From assembly GCF_032854445.1 (NCBI RefSeq), contig NC_088303.1, positions 13,277,501-13,341,500 of the forward strand: 64,000 nucleotides of DNA, in the 5' to 3' direction. The notes beneath the pieces are model-generated. The model had not been told where the DNA came from. It worked only from the letters and a program-made list of their open reading frames with translations, and ran no database searches. A program made the translations under genes and the position numbers. This DNA is from Liolophura sinensis (taxonomy: Eukaryota; Mollusca; Polyplacophora; Chitonida; Chitonidae). This document shows positions 23,851-36,800 of this stretch, piece by piece (position 1 is the first letter of the stretch; every line of letters begins with the position of its first letter).

Positions 23851-23908
23851 GTTTTCGATAAAGATTCTGAAAGTTGTAGCTTTAGAAGGTGTTTATCATT
23901 AAGGTGTG

Positions 23909-23910
<2 letters not shown>

Positions 23911-24006
<96 letters not shown>

Positions 24007-24028
24007 TATATACATATACATATATATT
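23911..24028. repeat. (TA)n microsatellite
   Basis: A nearly pure TA dinucleotide tract of about 118 bp, with a few C interruptions in the last 30 bp. It abuts the right end of the preceding repeat. Confidence 0.97.
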
Positions 24029-24979
24029 CATGTTTTAATTAATTTTCACGGAAGCTTTCTTAAGATCGTTATCTGAGTCCATACTAGTTAATTTACGACG
24101 TCAATTTTTGCCAATATAGCGTTTATTTATTCTCGTAGGGAGTTTTAAACTTACGTTTATCTGTTTCATGGACGAGTGATGTTGTTGTTGTTGTATCGGC
24201 GTTCCTACATATTTGGGATAATTATAAGTATTTTTCAGCAATGTAGTGATAATAATGTAGAAATTACGAAAGTCTATGTCATTGTCTTATCTGGAAAATA
24301 TTTACCTTCTATTTTCGTTCTTGTTTCACACATAAAATAAGACATGCATTGTCCTCAGTTCAACCTGGAAAGCAGAAGATTGTGTTGCCACCTTTTTTAT
24401 ACATTTATAGTCATTAGGGTGTCTATAGAACCCCGCACTTACAGGCTTTTAGAAATCTGGCCAGAATTTTCCCACCACAGTTTGAAAAGGAATTTATCAT
24501 TTAATACCCTTGGAGGAAATTGGTTATACTTTTTTGAGTAATATGGACTTTTCAGACATTGGCATTTACATTTTGGCTTCAAAGCAAAGCCATTATTTTG
24601 GAGTTCTTGGTTGCGATCGCGATGACGTCATCGTGTCATCTGTGTTTACAAACTGTCAAAAATTGCTATTGTGACCAATCAGAGTCTCCTAATTTGGTTC
24701 ATTGCTCCTCCCACACCATGTGGAAATCTATAAATAGGCTGATTTCTCAGCGTCTGCAGATGGCCTTGGAATCTGTAGAGAGTTGACACCAAATTGCTGG
24801 TAAGCATTCTCAGTAAGTAGCTATTTTATTAAGAGTGGGAAAATTCTTGTACCGTGAATTGGGAAATAGTCCCTGTATCGGGAAAAGTGATTTGTGATCC
24901 AGTTTGAGAATTCAGAGACATTTGACACTTGGTGGGAATCAGTCCCACTCAGGAAGCCGGGAATACAGTGTCAAAAATC

Positions 24980-25393
24980 TGGGAATTTACCCAGTCCCAA
25001 AACGACACCTGAGGATCCAGCTGCAGTCTCAAACAAGTGGAACTTGTCTGAGATTTCAAAAGTGGACCACAGAGGCTATATGCCAGAATAAATCAACTGA
25101 ACTTTGGTACCATAATTTCAGACAAGAATCTCATAAGACTTTTCCCAGTCCCAAAATTCTGGGACTCTACAGTCTCACGAAACCTGGGAATCCAGCTCCA
25201 GTGTCATGCAAGTAGAAATTATCTGAGATATCAAAAGTGGACCACAGTGGACTACATACCAGAGTATATCAAATGGGCTTTGACATCATACTTTGAGACA
25301 AGAGTCTCGTGAGACTTTGTCTCATATGACACTCAACTGGGACTTTGTCCCATATGACACTTAACTGGGACTCTGTCCCATATAACACTCAAC
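24980..25393 (+). repeat. Tandem block: two copies of ~170 bp plus 28-bp triplication
   Basis: Segment 24980-25142 and segment 25143-25318 share CCCAGTCCCAAAA, CCAGCT, a TCAAAAGTGGACCACAG block, CCAGARTAWATCAA and GACAAGARTCTC in order. They are followed by about three copies of a 28-bp unit with GACACTCAACTGGGACTTTG (about 25325-25393). Probably local duplications; no gene seen. Confidence 0.75.
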
Positions 25394-25546
25394 TGTTCGG
25401 TACTTGTGTCATCTGCTGGTTCTTCCCTCGATATAATAAATATTCATCATCTGATTCACTGAAAATCTGTTGTTGGAGAACTTTCATTTCGTACAAGAAT
25501 TTCAAATCTCATGTGCAAGCTATACTGGATAATAGCCCGAGTTCAA

Positions 25547-25749
25547 GGTACCTGCAGGCTTGAGAAGACACCATAGGTACCTGCAGGCTTGAGAAAACAC
25601 CATAGGTACCTGCAGGCTTGAGAAGACACCATAGGTATCTGCAGGCTTGAGAAGACACCATAGGTACCTGCAGGTTTGAGAAGACACCATAGGTACCTGC
25701 AGGCTTGAGAAGACACCATAGGTACCTGCAGGCTTGAGAAGACACCATA
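25547..25749. repeat. 29-bp minisatellite, 7 copies
   Basis: Seven head-to-tail copies of a 29-bp unit starting GGTACCTGCAGGCTTGAGAA; copies are near-identical (isolated substitutions only). Since 29 is not a multiple of three, the unit is open on the minus strand in all three frames in turn, which creates an artefactual 82-codon frame. Confidence 0.95.
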
Positions 25750-26439
25750 AGAAACATTAAAACATATACATATATATATATATTTTGCAGCTGTTCAGTT
25801 GTTTGTATTTGTCTTAAGTGCTTTAGTTTCTTATGATGTATATATCACATCATTGAATGATCACCATGTTGGATGGTGACGTCATATTTGGAGCCCGCAG
25901 CAGGTTGTCGAAATGAGTGAGAGTTTCATCTCGTTCTCTAACGCCAATGGTTTTGTTATAAAAATGTTAAACAGGCGTATTTTCCTACTGGCATGCAATC
26001 ACTTGTTATTTCGCTCAAACTTTACAAGTTGCAGCATAAATATGTTCTTAAACGCTGCGCAAAGTTTCATTGCAATGCACAGCCGAGAGTATGCCTTCGG
26101 TGTTATGGAATTTATTTCAGGTATCTTGTTGAGTTTTCTACATATACAGAAAAAGCCCCGTTCATTCCAGACGTCATGGTGTAATTTTGACACAACTCGA
26201 GCCTATCCCTAAGCTGACCTGTGTTTTTCTGGGCCTTTCACTGGACTCATGAAATGGACAGAGGCAAGGCTGCAAATAAAAATTATACTTGTGCAGAGTT
26301 CTTAAATATCGTCTGTGTAGAAAGTACTTACAAACTATGTGCACATGTTATATAACATTATCAATGGAATACGCAGATCTAGCGTAGGACATTACCGCTG
26401 AAGGCCAGATAAATATCATAAGTACCATGATATGTTACT

Positions 26440-26960
26440 ATTGTCCGAGTGTTTAGTGTGCTAGAGCGGCAAAATGACTCTGGTGTCACCGTGAATTCAA
26501 TTCAAGCTCATACTGGCTTCCTCTCCGGTCGTATGCACTTGGGAAGGTCAAGCACCAACCTACGGATGGTCGTGGGTTCCCCTGGGCTCTGTCCAGTTTG
26601 CTCCCACCATAATGCTGGCCATCGTCGTATGGTTTAAATATTCTTGAGTACCCGCGGGTCGTGGCCCGCAGCATGAGGGCGGTACCATTGGCGCGCGATG
26701 TGTCTCGTCCTCGGGCCACGGCACAAGATGTCCTCATCTGACTTCCATACTAACCAGCCTTTATTGTTGGTGCGGCCTTGATGGTAATGCAAGCATCTTA
26801 CGGCGTTCGTTGGTTCGCGTGGACAGTCTAAGGATAACTGAGGACAACTTGTCTGCGTGAAAATATGTACGTCACTCGCGGTAAAGTTCGTCAACCTAAG
26901 TGGTTTACAGGTTGGAAAAATTCTCGGCGTTAAACAAAAATGAAATGACAAAAAAAATCT
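26440..26960 (+). mobile_element. SINE family A, degenerate, interrupted near its 3' end
   Basis: 26440-26652 is a diverged family A copy up to ATTCTTGAGTAC. There a G+C-rich segment begins (CCGCGGGTCGTGGCCCGCAG, with inverted GTGGCCCG/CGGGCCAC words), running to about 26905. It is followed by AAAATTCTCGGCGTTAAAC, which again looks like a SINE-type 3' end. I infer a different SINE-type element inserted or joined at this point. Confidence 0.5.
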
Positions 26961-27744
26961 AAAAATGCATAATTAGAAGCATAAGATTCTTATGATATAT
27001 TTTTCACTTTACTTTACGTCATCGCCTGTGAGATTTCAGCTTCAAGACACCCAAAGATCTTTTGGAAAAGTCAAGCGGCGACATAAAACAGAGTGAATTA
27101 TGTTTAATGCCCTACGTCCTGTCTGTCAAGTTTTGCGGATGAGAAAATGATTTGGTCCAGATGAAAATGTTCAGATAGATTGATTTTATGCTAACACAAT
27201 CTGGTAAGAAGATCTCATGAATTAGACCCTTTTCTGCTGTCGTTGTAAGACTACGTTTATATATTTCTTTAATTGTTTTTGACCGAGCCTCAGAATGTTT
27301 CACTTATATAACAACAGTCAATAAAGTTTAAGGGCGGAGGAATATCGTGTTAGTGGAGGAAACCGGTGCCATATACTGGAAACACGTGCCTGACAAACAA
27401 ACTAACCTGACGCTCACACTCTAAAGTACACACGTTTGTGTGAAAAGACTGTGTAATATAACTCGCGGGCTGAACAAGATTCAGGATATCGTTTACATCC
27501 GGTCACCGAAACGCCTCACCCAATGATGTACGATTCCGCAGATCAGCCTTTGATAACTTTTTTGTGTGGGAAATATCTTTTTACCGATATAAAAATAAAA
27601 GACAAGAATCTGGATTTATACAAGTTTATGAAAGTTACTCTCGACTGTTGAGATAAGATAGAACATTAATGAGTGCCTGAGGAACTACAACGATCATCAC
27701 ACGTCAGTTTGACACGAGACCTCGGTAATATACAATAAATGTAA

Positions 27745-27890
27745 TATAGTTAAAGACATACAGCATAGAAAGAAAGACCAGAGGAGCAGGACAGTGTGAT
27801 GGCAAACGGTCACAAGTAACCGGTGAAAATACGGTTAAGTCTCCTGTTAATTTTCATTAGTTTGGGGTTTATTCTGACTGTTCAAACAAA
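27745..27890 (+). repeat. Dispersed repeat E, copy 2
   Basis: Contains ACATACAGCATAGAAAGA, GACCAGAGGAGC, GGTCACAAGTAACCGGTG and GGGGTTTATTCTGACTGTTC, matching the reverse copy at 55.8 kb over its whole length. Confidence 0.72.
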
Positions 27891-27942
27891 TGCCTAAATA
27901 GAAGCACATTAAGCACTAATCACTGGAATGAAACTTTAATGC

Positions 27943-27948
27943 TTTATT
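27943..27948 (-). other. Polyadenylation signal for CTL4
   Basis: AATAAA on the minus strand, about 270 bases after the CTL4 exon 3 stop, in the context GCTTTATTTATT on the plus strand. Predicted from the hexamer only. Confidence 0.5.
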
Positions 27949-28576
27949 TATTCCAGAGAGTGCTCGATACAAAGGCAAATACAGTGAAAAAAACTTCCAG
28001 TTTCTGACAACAAAACAAAAAACAACAAACCTAACTGATAAAAGCGTTTCATTACTTCTAACAGTCACATGTGAGAATGAAGGACAAGCGTCAGAAGTTG
28101 GACCAACTTCAATTAAATTAGATGAATTAGATGAAACAGGCTGGATTAAAATTTTATGTACATATGAAATAATATTTTGTATCACAAAGTTTTATGATTT
28201 CTTAATATAATATACTTCATAGAACAGAGCGTGCTTTCTGGTAAATCACATCATCAGACATCTGAGGAGAATGGATGAGAGAGACATCAGGTGGATACAG
28301 GGAACAGCTTCCGCTCAGCACGATGACGTCACAGCCACTCTCACGCAGACAATGGGAGACACATCTCAATAAGAGGGGGGTATTAATGACCTCCAAAGGA
28401 TAACCTGTTGGGCGCTGGTCGGTAATGCGGACAAAAAGCCCCTTCCAGGTGAAATCTGGGGAAAAAGGGAAATTCCAGTTTGAGCAAATTGGTTGTGTGG
28501 TTAGCACAATGAATACTTAAACTATCACTGTATTTTTCCAACAGAGTGTTGATAGCTGTCTAATAACACCAGTAAC

Positions 28577-28627
28577 CTTTTATTTATTTATTTATTTATT
28601 TATTTGATTGGTGTTTTACGCCGTACA
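28577..28627 (-). mobile_element. SINE-A tail fragment
   Basis: Only (TTTA)n followed by GATTGGTGTTTTACGCCGTA remains: the extreme 3' end of a reverse family A copy, about 120 bp upstream of CTL4 exon 3. Confidence 0.65.
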
Positions 28628-28929
28628 GTCACCGTTTAACTTGTTGCATATGTCATTTAGTTATTTGTAACATCAGTCAATCTCACTGACAAAATTGCCT
28701 TTCGCCAGTGAGACGTTACACCACAAGCTGTTCACATCGATATATTTCACCATAAAGTGAAGTTATAATACTTTTCTTATCCATAATGTTAAACGGCATT
28801 AGGTTGCTTTCAACACTGAGAACTCATTCAATCGGGTGTCGCCATACTTTAAAAGCAGGTGACATGCAAGATAGTCGGCGTGGAGAGGAATTTGTTTTAC
28901 AACAGCAGCACCTGGTGGGGTTAGATTGA

Positions 28930-29179
28930 TTTTTTTTTTTTTTTTTTTTGATTGGTGTTTTACGCCGTACTCAAGGATATTTCACTTATACGACGGCGGC
29001 CAGCATTATGGTGGGTGGAAACCGGGCAGAGCCCGGGGGAAACCCACGACCATCCGCAGGTTGCTGACAGACCTTCTCACGTACGGCCGGAGAGGAAGCC
29101 AGCATGAGCTGGACTTGAACTAACGGCGACCGCATTGGTGAGAGACTCCTGGGTCATTACGCCGCGCTAGCGCTTTAAC
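28930..29179 (-). mobile_element. SINE family A with TSD (CTL4 intron 2)
   Basis: A well-preserved reverse copy with a poly(A) tail (about 20 T on the plus strand). The 12-bp direct repeat GGGTTAGATTGA is perfect at 28918-28929 and 29180-29191. The head is shortened at the GCGCTAGCGC segment. The forward open frame inside it is not a gene. Confidence 0.92.
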
Positions 29180-32129
29180 GGGTTAGATTGAGCTTCACGT
29201 AGCAACAAAGCATACACTACTCTTTAGGCATATATTCCTCATTGCTTTTTTATTACACAATATCCTAACATCGATAGTGCCTTAAAATCATTTAGCTATA
29301 CAAGATATAAAATAAATACCATTTATTAAGGTTATACAGTACTAAAACTTGAAAATAAATTCAAACATAACAGTGTCAGAAACAGGCCTATGTTTACAGT
29401 AAATTTGTTCAAAATTTCTGTAACCGTTGTCGCTCAAAATATACCGGACGCCGAAAATTATCAAGCATGCCATTTCACGCGAAATAATGTGTTCTTGCTG
29501 TTGAAAACAACCTTAAAGATTTTACCGTTATGAGTTAGAAACGAGTATTCCAACCGCTTTATCTCTCCAATAATATGGAAGTCCAGCATACCCATGTGTA
29601 GAGCTTGTGGCAACATAAAAGGAAAAGACTATAGTTCAGTAGTGACTGATTAACTAAGACTGATTTAATGAAAAAGGAATGAGTAACCAACAACTAGTAG
29701 TGATGAAACTCATTGGAGTGATTGTATAAATTTCATTTAAAACCATTACAATTTTTAAAAATACATAAATTAAAGCGATAATTTGTCTCTATCGTTATGA
29801 TATGACCATAACGTCTCATTATAAGCCAAAGGAAAATTCACAATCACATCAAATTTTTCCTGTACAATACTTTTATATATTTTGATTATTTCCCGTAACT
29901 TCTTAAAATTATGTAACACGAACTTAATAAATTAAACACTAAAAATATCCCTAACAGTATAGATGCTCACTAACGCTTAATTTATTAGATCGCATTCTTT
30001 CATGGACATAATTATTGACTTATTTATGGATGTATACTCCATTTATCAGTTATTTGATAACATTACCATTGGTAACCAATCACACATCAGAGGAAACCTC
30101 TGCAAACTACCCGTAGCTATCATTTTGGCTGACGCCATGTAGAAAGTGGATTTTAAGTAACAGATTTATTGTTATTTGTGAATACACTTTCTGGATATAG
30201 CACTGATTCTGGTTCTGAAAATAGGCTGTGACCTCTCCGGGTTTCGAATCAGCCACCGCAGAGTCAGGCATCATATGGATATGTACCTGACAAACCCCTA
30301 AGCGTAAAGTCTCGCCTAAACAGGTGAGAAGCACTCAATGTACCCGGGAAAATTCGCACGGAATTTCACACGGTCTCACGTTAATAAATGTGCCTAAATA
30401 TACTAACTGAACCAAATTACAAAATGACAAAAGTGGCATTGTGGCTTTTTAGCATTAGCAGGCAAGGATTTTGATAATGTAGCACCCAAAGTCAAACCGT
30501 TCTAGACCATGCAATCAGAGTAATCTGACGTCATTGCACTGAAGCTGAATCACAGTTGTCAGTTGTGTTTTAAATTTTGAACAGTTAATTCTTTTATCAG
30601 ACTCTCCGCTAGATGCCAGATGAACGAGACATTGAGAAGCTTGTGAGTGGCTAAATTTTGCCATATTTAAACGTAGTTGACTTACCTGAGAGTAAAGGTG
30701 TAATTGACATATCATTTTCACATACGTAATGGTAAGCCGTCCCACATGATCGACTGTACCAGCCGCCATCTCGTTTCATCAAAACGCACTTATCGGCTGA
30801 AAGGTTGTTGGGTTCATTTCTTTTCCGTTCCCAGTTTTCCCATAAGAGCGAGCTGTTATCCAATCACATATAGTCTTTGCTATTTTCAGAGTAATCTGGT
30901 AATCTCAAACCTATCCAAACGTCAGATGACGCGCTGGAAACAATGATTGGAGACATAAAACTTATGCATTGGTCAAACAAAGGCACAGTTGATTAATCCA
31001 CTATGAAGGAGATATTTAAGAAGAGAAATAAAACACACCAGCTTGGATTTCAAAACAGTCAGTACAGATAGGTCTAGGCGATATTTTTATTACTATGTAA
31101 TATTTAATAGTTCTTGTAAATGTGCATTGGTAACATTACTTTGGTATTTTAAACACAGATTGGAAAATAAGTGACATTTTAAAATATTTCAGATCCTATC
31201 AAGCACACGTGATCAACACAAATTAATTTTTGGGTGAAATCTTACACATCACTACATACAATCAAAATTGTCAATTGTATTACAATGGCTTACTGGACAG
31301 GTAATCTTATTTCATAAATCAATTTATAATCAGTGTTTAAACATAAAAAATAACGAAGCGGGTTTTTTTAGTCGTAATTCGATTACACAAAATTGTGTGT
31401 TAAGTGCACACAGCTGGTGCTATGGCACAGTAAGTTACCCAGAGTCTTCAATAAAGCTTTTCAACTTTTGTAGATCAGCATTGGACTTGAGAAGCGGGAG
31501 TAACATTCCCAGTGATGCACATGCACTGCAGGCGGCGTCGTAGGCCATTTTCTCTTTGCCCATGACGTAGACACTATCCTGATTAGCAGTCACTGCGTAG
31601 ACGACAGACATTACCAGATGTAGTAGTATGATCATTTTTTGTAGGACAGCCATGATTCGGTTATTGAGTTACTTTCGACGCAAAACAGTAGTAAATCTGT
31701 TACAACGCTGAAAGCACTGATTCTCAACTGGTAGCGTTGTTAAACCATTCTAACTTCACGCTCGCTGTCATGATTTCTCTGCGGCGAACCTCTACTATCT
31801 TTGTTTGCTTCGCTTGTTTAATGGGTCGTTAGATTGGTAAACACGCAGACGACAGCCCTCTTTCCAACAGGAAATGTCTCATCTTACATGTTGGTAGCGC
31901 ATGCCGTTTTCTGGAAAAGCTGCTAAATCAGACCTTTTACAGGACGTGGTGGATAGGTCATGCAATGACGACCAATGATAGCAGGCTAAACGCCATCTAG
32001 AAGCTTTCCAAAAGAAGTGATAAAGCCCTATATATAAATGTCGCATATAATAGAATGAGCATAAAGCTATTCGAATGAAATCTGGACAAAAAAATTGTTA
32101 ATTGAATTGACTGTATGAGTGGGACGTAA

Positions 32130-32255
32130 TACTTGGTGTCAGTTTCATGAAGCATCCTTAGTGTTATGTTGCCCTTAGCTAAGTGCACTTTATATCTCTG
32201 AAACATACTTTGTCGTGGTAGTTAAGGGTAGTTAAGGGTTAGTTGGAGCTGTTTA
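32130..32255. repeat. Palindromic MITE-like repeat, partial
   Basis: Contains CAGTTTCATGAAGCATCCTT and CTTAGCTAAGTGCACTTTAT, matching one half of the 44378-44505 element. The right terminal inverted repeat is missing. The rest of 31654-33889, upstream of CTL4, shows only an old SINE-A relic (about 33190-33330) and a short G-rich run (about 32706-32730). Confidence 0.55.
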
Positions 32256-33889
32256 CTCCATCACTGCCACGGTATCGTCAGACAGTGCATGGTGACAAGT
32301 GTAATATATTGTTCTTGCACTGCCTACGTGCACCATAAGTGACATTTCTGTTTCATAAATTAGTTAACTAACCCCTAAAGTAACAGACAGAATACATTTT
32401 AGCATCACTCGGACAACTGAATGTCTGACAAAATTAAGAGATTATTTTTTTGAGTGCAACCTTGTTAGTATTTTCTTTATATCGACAAGATAACTCTCCT
32501 TACAGTAGGCCTGATTGGGGTTGAAGGGTTGAAATTTTAGATCGAGGCGCCACTGGACCACCGACTAAAGAGCTCTGACCATAAATAAACGGTTTAGAAC
32601 AACATTGTCAATATGGTCCATAGAAGTATTTGCGTTACATAGATAGTGTAACTCTCAATAGATTGGACAATATATACGTACCTTTTACAGCATGGGTTTT
32701 TTGCTGGGGTTTTTTTTTGGGGGGGGGGGTGTTTCTCATTGTTTCCAAAAAACTCGAACAAATGTTTGCCGTAACTAATACCATTGTGTTTTTAGGGGTT
32801 TACTTATAACAGAAAACTACAGATGGTTCAGCCGAGCTTGTGTATGAATGTGTTATTGATTCAGAAATGTAGAGTACCGTGTGCTTCAGCCACACCGTTG
32901 TGTTAACACGTGATTATAGATTATGGATCGAACCAAGGGTGTATACAAGATGGATTTGTCCTTCAGATGGAGCTGCCCTTCAGGCCCATCTAGAAAAGTA
33001 GCCCATATAATCATCTTCAACCCGACGACAAATCAAAGGACGTGTTCACAACAAATGGGCAATCGCAGATTGCGTCAGCAACCGATGCTTTACTTGAGGA
33101 CATTCTGACACTATATATTATGTTTTGTGTCTTGCTAAATTATAACTGTAAGAAATGTCATTTAAATTTCACTGTTTGAATGATTCATTGGTCAGTGTTT
33201 TAAGTCATTTTCAGGAACATTTTAATTATACGACAGCTGTAAAGTTTACATGTGGAGGAAACTGGAGTTTGAGAGAAACTCCCGCTCATCGCCGGCTACC
33301 TAACAAACTCCCTGACTAGGCCGCACTGAGACTTTCCTTATAAAGAATAATAAACACTAAAACAACTACTGTACACGATTTTTACAGGTTTAATAAAGCA
33401 ACAGTCATGATGATTATGCAGCTAGAGGAAACAATGGCCAGGTAATATACAATAGAAAGGGATTCAAGAGAAAACTTTCCAGTAAACAATTCCCGGCTAA
33501 ATCTATAATCACATATTTTGGAGTATAAGTCTCTGGAACCGTAACATACTACAGAAAACTAACTAAAAAACTTTTTCTTTCCGCAGGAAAAAATGCATTT
33601 ACATTTGCACACATGTAGATAAACGAAGTTGCAAATACCAAATACATTGAAAAGTACCTCATTGATTTTGCTGACAAACACCATTTAAACTTCATTTAAC
33701 ATCAAAAAGCTTTAATTCAAGACAGGTCGCCGTGGAGGTGAAGAAGAGACGGGCGGTAATGGGCCTGAAATCACAGCCATCATGATAGTATGACTGATTT
33801 CACAGATAGCTCAATACAGTCGACTGGCTGAAAGAAATAGACAGAGTAGATAGTAAGACAGATTTTAACATGCCCATGCCAGTTTTAAT

Positions 33890-36800
33890 TCAAACTTTAT
33901 CTTTTCGATAAACTCTACCAGCAGTTGTCGGCTCTGACTGGATAAGTGAGACTGTGGGTGGATACAGGGAGCATGTTCCATTCGAACTCTGTAAGATGAC
34001 GGAACAGTAACTGTGTAAGTTACAGTGTGCAACACACCCAATATACCCCGTGGAGTCCATAGTCATCAGTGGGGAATCTATGGGTAAACTATCAGGAACA
34101 AGCGTATAGAGCGCTTCATGTCCTCTGCATGAGACTTGCGCTGTTTCCGTGGAAACAGTAGACCTATTGCTTGTCCATCCGGTTGTTTGTTTCCTATCTG
34201 TGGTTGTTTCCGGTACTGAACCGCTCGTCCGTTCAGTTTCCGTACTTGTTTTCGGAGGCGTGGTGCTGATGTACCGAGGTGTTGTGCTAGTTTCCGCATC
34301 TGTAAACGAATAGAAGTTCAAGGATTTCTTTCCTTTCGGGGGGAGTGGGGCATTTCTATAAGCTTTTGTATACGATGTCGATCAGTTCAATTAGCTGGCC
34401 TGTCACCGCTTTAGCTTTTATATTTAGGAGAAATTGAAACACTGCCGGACACCACCCAGCGTCATCCTGTTGTAAATCGAGCTATCTTCAGGTATCTTCA
34501 GATATCTCTACAGCATTACTAAGGAAAACAAAATATTAACTGATGAATCTCGCTTTGATGTGTCTATAGACGGGGATATGGCTTGTCTATCACATTAATG
34601 GAGATAATTCAGCCTGCACTGCGCACTATCTATACTGTGCAAATATAAGAGAAAGTGACAGAGTACCTATAACACTTTGAAACCAGACGTCACTTTCAAA
34701 ACAAAACATGTTTTCGATTAACTGGCAACTTTGAGAAACGGAGCGTCGTGAAAGGATAATTGGCTGGAGGTAATCCGATATTGCCTGATGACAGATCGAT
34801 CTAGCAACGAACGTGTTGCGATGATATGACGTGGCTTTACCGGTAATTAAGTAGGTCTCGGATGCTATAAAACAAACTGTAAATGCCACTTAAACACACT
34901 AGGATGTTCTAAAGACCACATGTGTGATGGGCCCAATTAAAATTTACTCGAGTATAATCGACATCTAAAATGATATATCTCTATTCAATTTTGATTTGTC
35001 CCCATTCCCTACCATCTCTCCCTTACGCCTGCCTTCACATTCACAAAAACATTTTTGTGAAAATCAACAGAATTTCTGTACCTGTATGTGTTTTGAATGG
35101 CTCAGCTTGCTTGTAGTATTAGGGAAGCACCCGCTGAAGTTTACCGTTGAAGGAAACCGGTAAGAGGCGGGAGTATTTCGATGTCTTGACCGAAGTCGGA
35201 TCGAGTCCTCCTTGGCCACGAGCTAGTCGCCTCGTCTGGGAATACCCGTTATACGACTCAGGCAGCGAAGACTCTGGCACCGCCTTGATGGGGGCAACCA
35301 AGTCCACATTCCCAACCCCAACCCCTAACATGATTTTTGTCGATAGATGTGTTATATTGTGTGTACAGTGTCAACGTACATCATGTGCAAATTGTGCAGG
35401 AAAGGCAAGTTATAGATTTGAGGGGATATCGCTTCTCCAGAACATCCAGGTGTATTTAGGCCTTACCTGAAGACTGTCCCTCCCCAGTTACCTGACATGC
35501 GTACTGGCGAGTGGCGGTGCATTGTGTTATAAACCAGTTCATGTCAAACCCCTTGGCGACTGCACACTTCTCTGAGGCTACGTCATACGGTTCACCCCAG
35601 AAGGCCCAAGAGAGTGGACTTCCATCTGCCCATACAAAATCCGAGGGACTTGATGATTCCTGAGGTAGCGTTAAGCCAATCCAAGCTCCATTTGTAATCC
35701 TGAAATCAGAAAGTAGTCATTACGTTTCATTTTATATGTTGTTTTCACTGAAGTATGTACTTTAAGCAACTAAGGTATAAGATGCCACGAAGATTTTTAG
35801 AACATAAAAATCGGGAGATGAAACTTTCCCTGCCGAGAAAGTGAAATTCTCAGAGACAATACAGTTAGTTACCATTCGGTTATATATGTTACTATCTTAT
35901 GTATTACCCACGTATCAATATAAATACGTGTATCGTTGATACAATTTGCACAGCACTCCAACAAATACGTGCACCATTAACACAATTTGCACAATACTCT
36001 AGTAAATACGCATACCATTAATATAATTTGAACAATACGCTAACAAATACATATACCATTAATGGAATTTACAAAATGCTGCAACAAGTGCGTACACCAT
36101 TAACACAATTTGTATAACCTTCTAACAAACACGTGTCCCATTAACACAATTTGTATAACTTTCTAACAAACACGTGTCTCATTAACACAATTTGTATAAC
36201 CTTCTAACAAACACGTGTCCCATTAACACAATGTGTATAACCTTCTAACAAACACGTGTCCCATTAACACAATTTGCACAATACTCTAGTAAATACGCAT
36301 ACCATTAATATAATTTGAACAATACGCTAACAAATACATATACCATTAATGGAATTTACAAAATGCTGCAATAAGTGCGTACACCATTAACACAATTTGT
36401 ATAACCTTCTAACAAACACGTGTCTCATTAACACAATTTGTATAACCTTCTAACAAACACGTGTCTCATTAACACAATTTGTATAACCTTCTAACAAACA
36501 CGTGTCCCATTAACACGATTTGTATAACCTTCTAACAAACACGTGTCCCATTAACACAATTTGCACAATACTCTAGTAAATACGCATACCATTAATATAA
36601 TTTGAACAATACGCTAACAAATACATATACCATTAATGGAATTTACAAAATGCTGCAACAAGTGCGTACACCATTAACACAATTTGTATAACCTTCTAAC
36701 AAACACGTGTCTCATTAACACAATTTGTATAACCTTCTAACAAACACGTGTCCCATTAACACGATTTGTATAACCTTCTAACAAACACGTGTCCCATTAA

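Larger units (their letters stand above)
20716..28216. other. Long gene-free stretch upstream of CTL3
   Basis: No CTLD exon or other gene is supported in these 7.5 kb. The stretch is filled by repeats listed separately: SINE-C, SINE-A copies, repeat E twice, two copies of a widespread-type metazoan repeat, a (TA)n tract, tandem blocks at 25 kb and a 29-bp minisatellite. The segment 21830-22510 and the segment 26950-27290 contain nothing I recognise. Confidence 0.45.
28217..31653 (-). pseudogene. CTL4: complete three-exon CTLD-PAN gene with one internal TGA
   Basis: Exons 31653-31439, 30933-30686 and 28455-28217 join in phases 2 and 1 to 702 nt. Donors are GTAACT and GTAAGT; acceptors end TTTCCAG and CCCCAG. 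Exon 1 gives a signal peptide (hydrophobic core LLHLVMSVVYAV) and the CTLD start with two Cys. Exon 2 gives VWIGL, WENW, an EPN motif (RNEPNNLSADKC), GWYSRSC and YVCE. Exon 3 gives a PAN module with C-x3-C-x5-C-x8-C-S-L-Y and a normal tail. The break is at 30866-30864, codon 95: TGA where relatives have the Trp of FVW/YVW (TGG), a single G-to-A change. Every other position looks well kept, so inactivation is recent, or the base is polymorphic, miscalled or edited in RNA. This is one of two units with an EPN motif. Intron 2 carries a young SINE-A. Confidence 0.85.

Noticed and set aside
25547-25749. CRISPR-like array
   Set aside because: Units are contiguous 29-bp repeats without spacers, in a eukaryotic genome.
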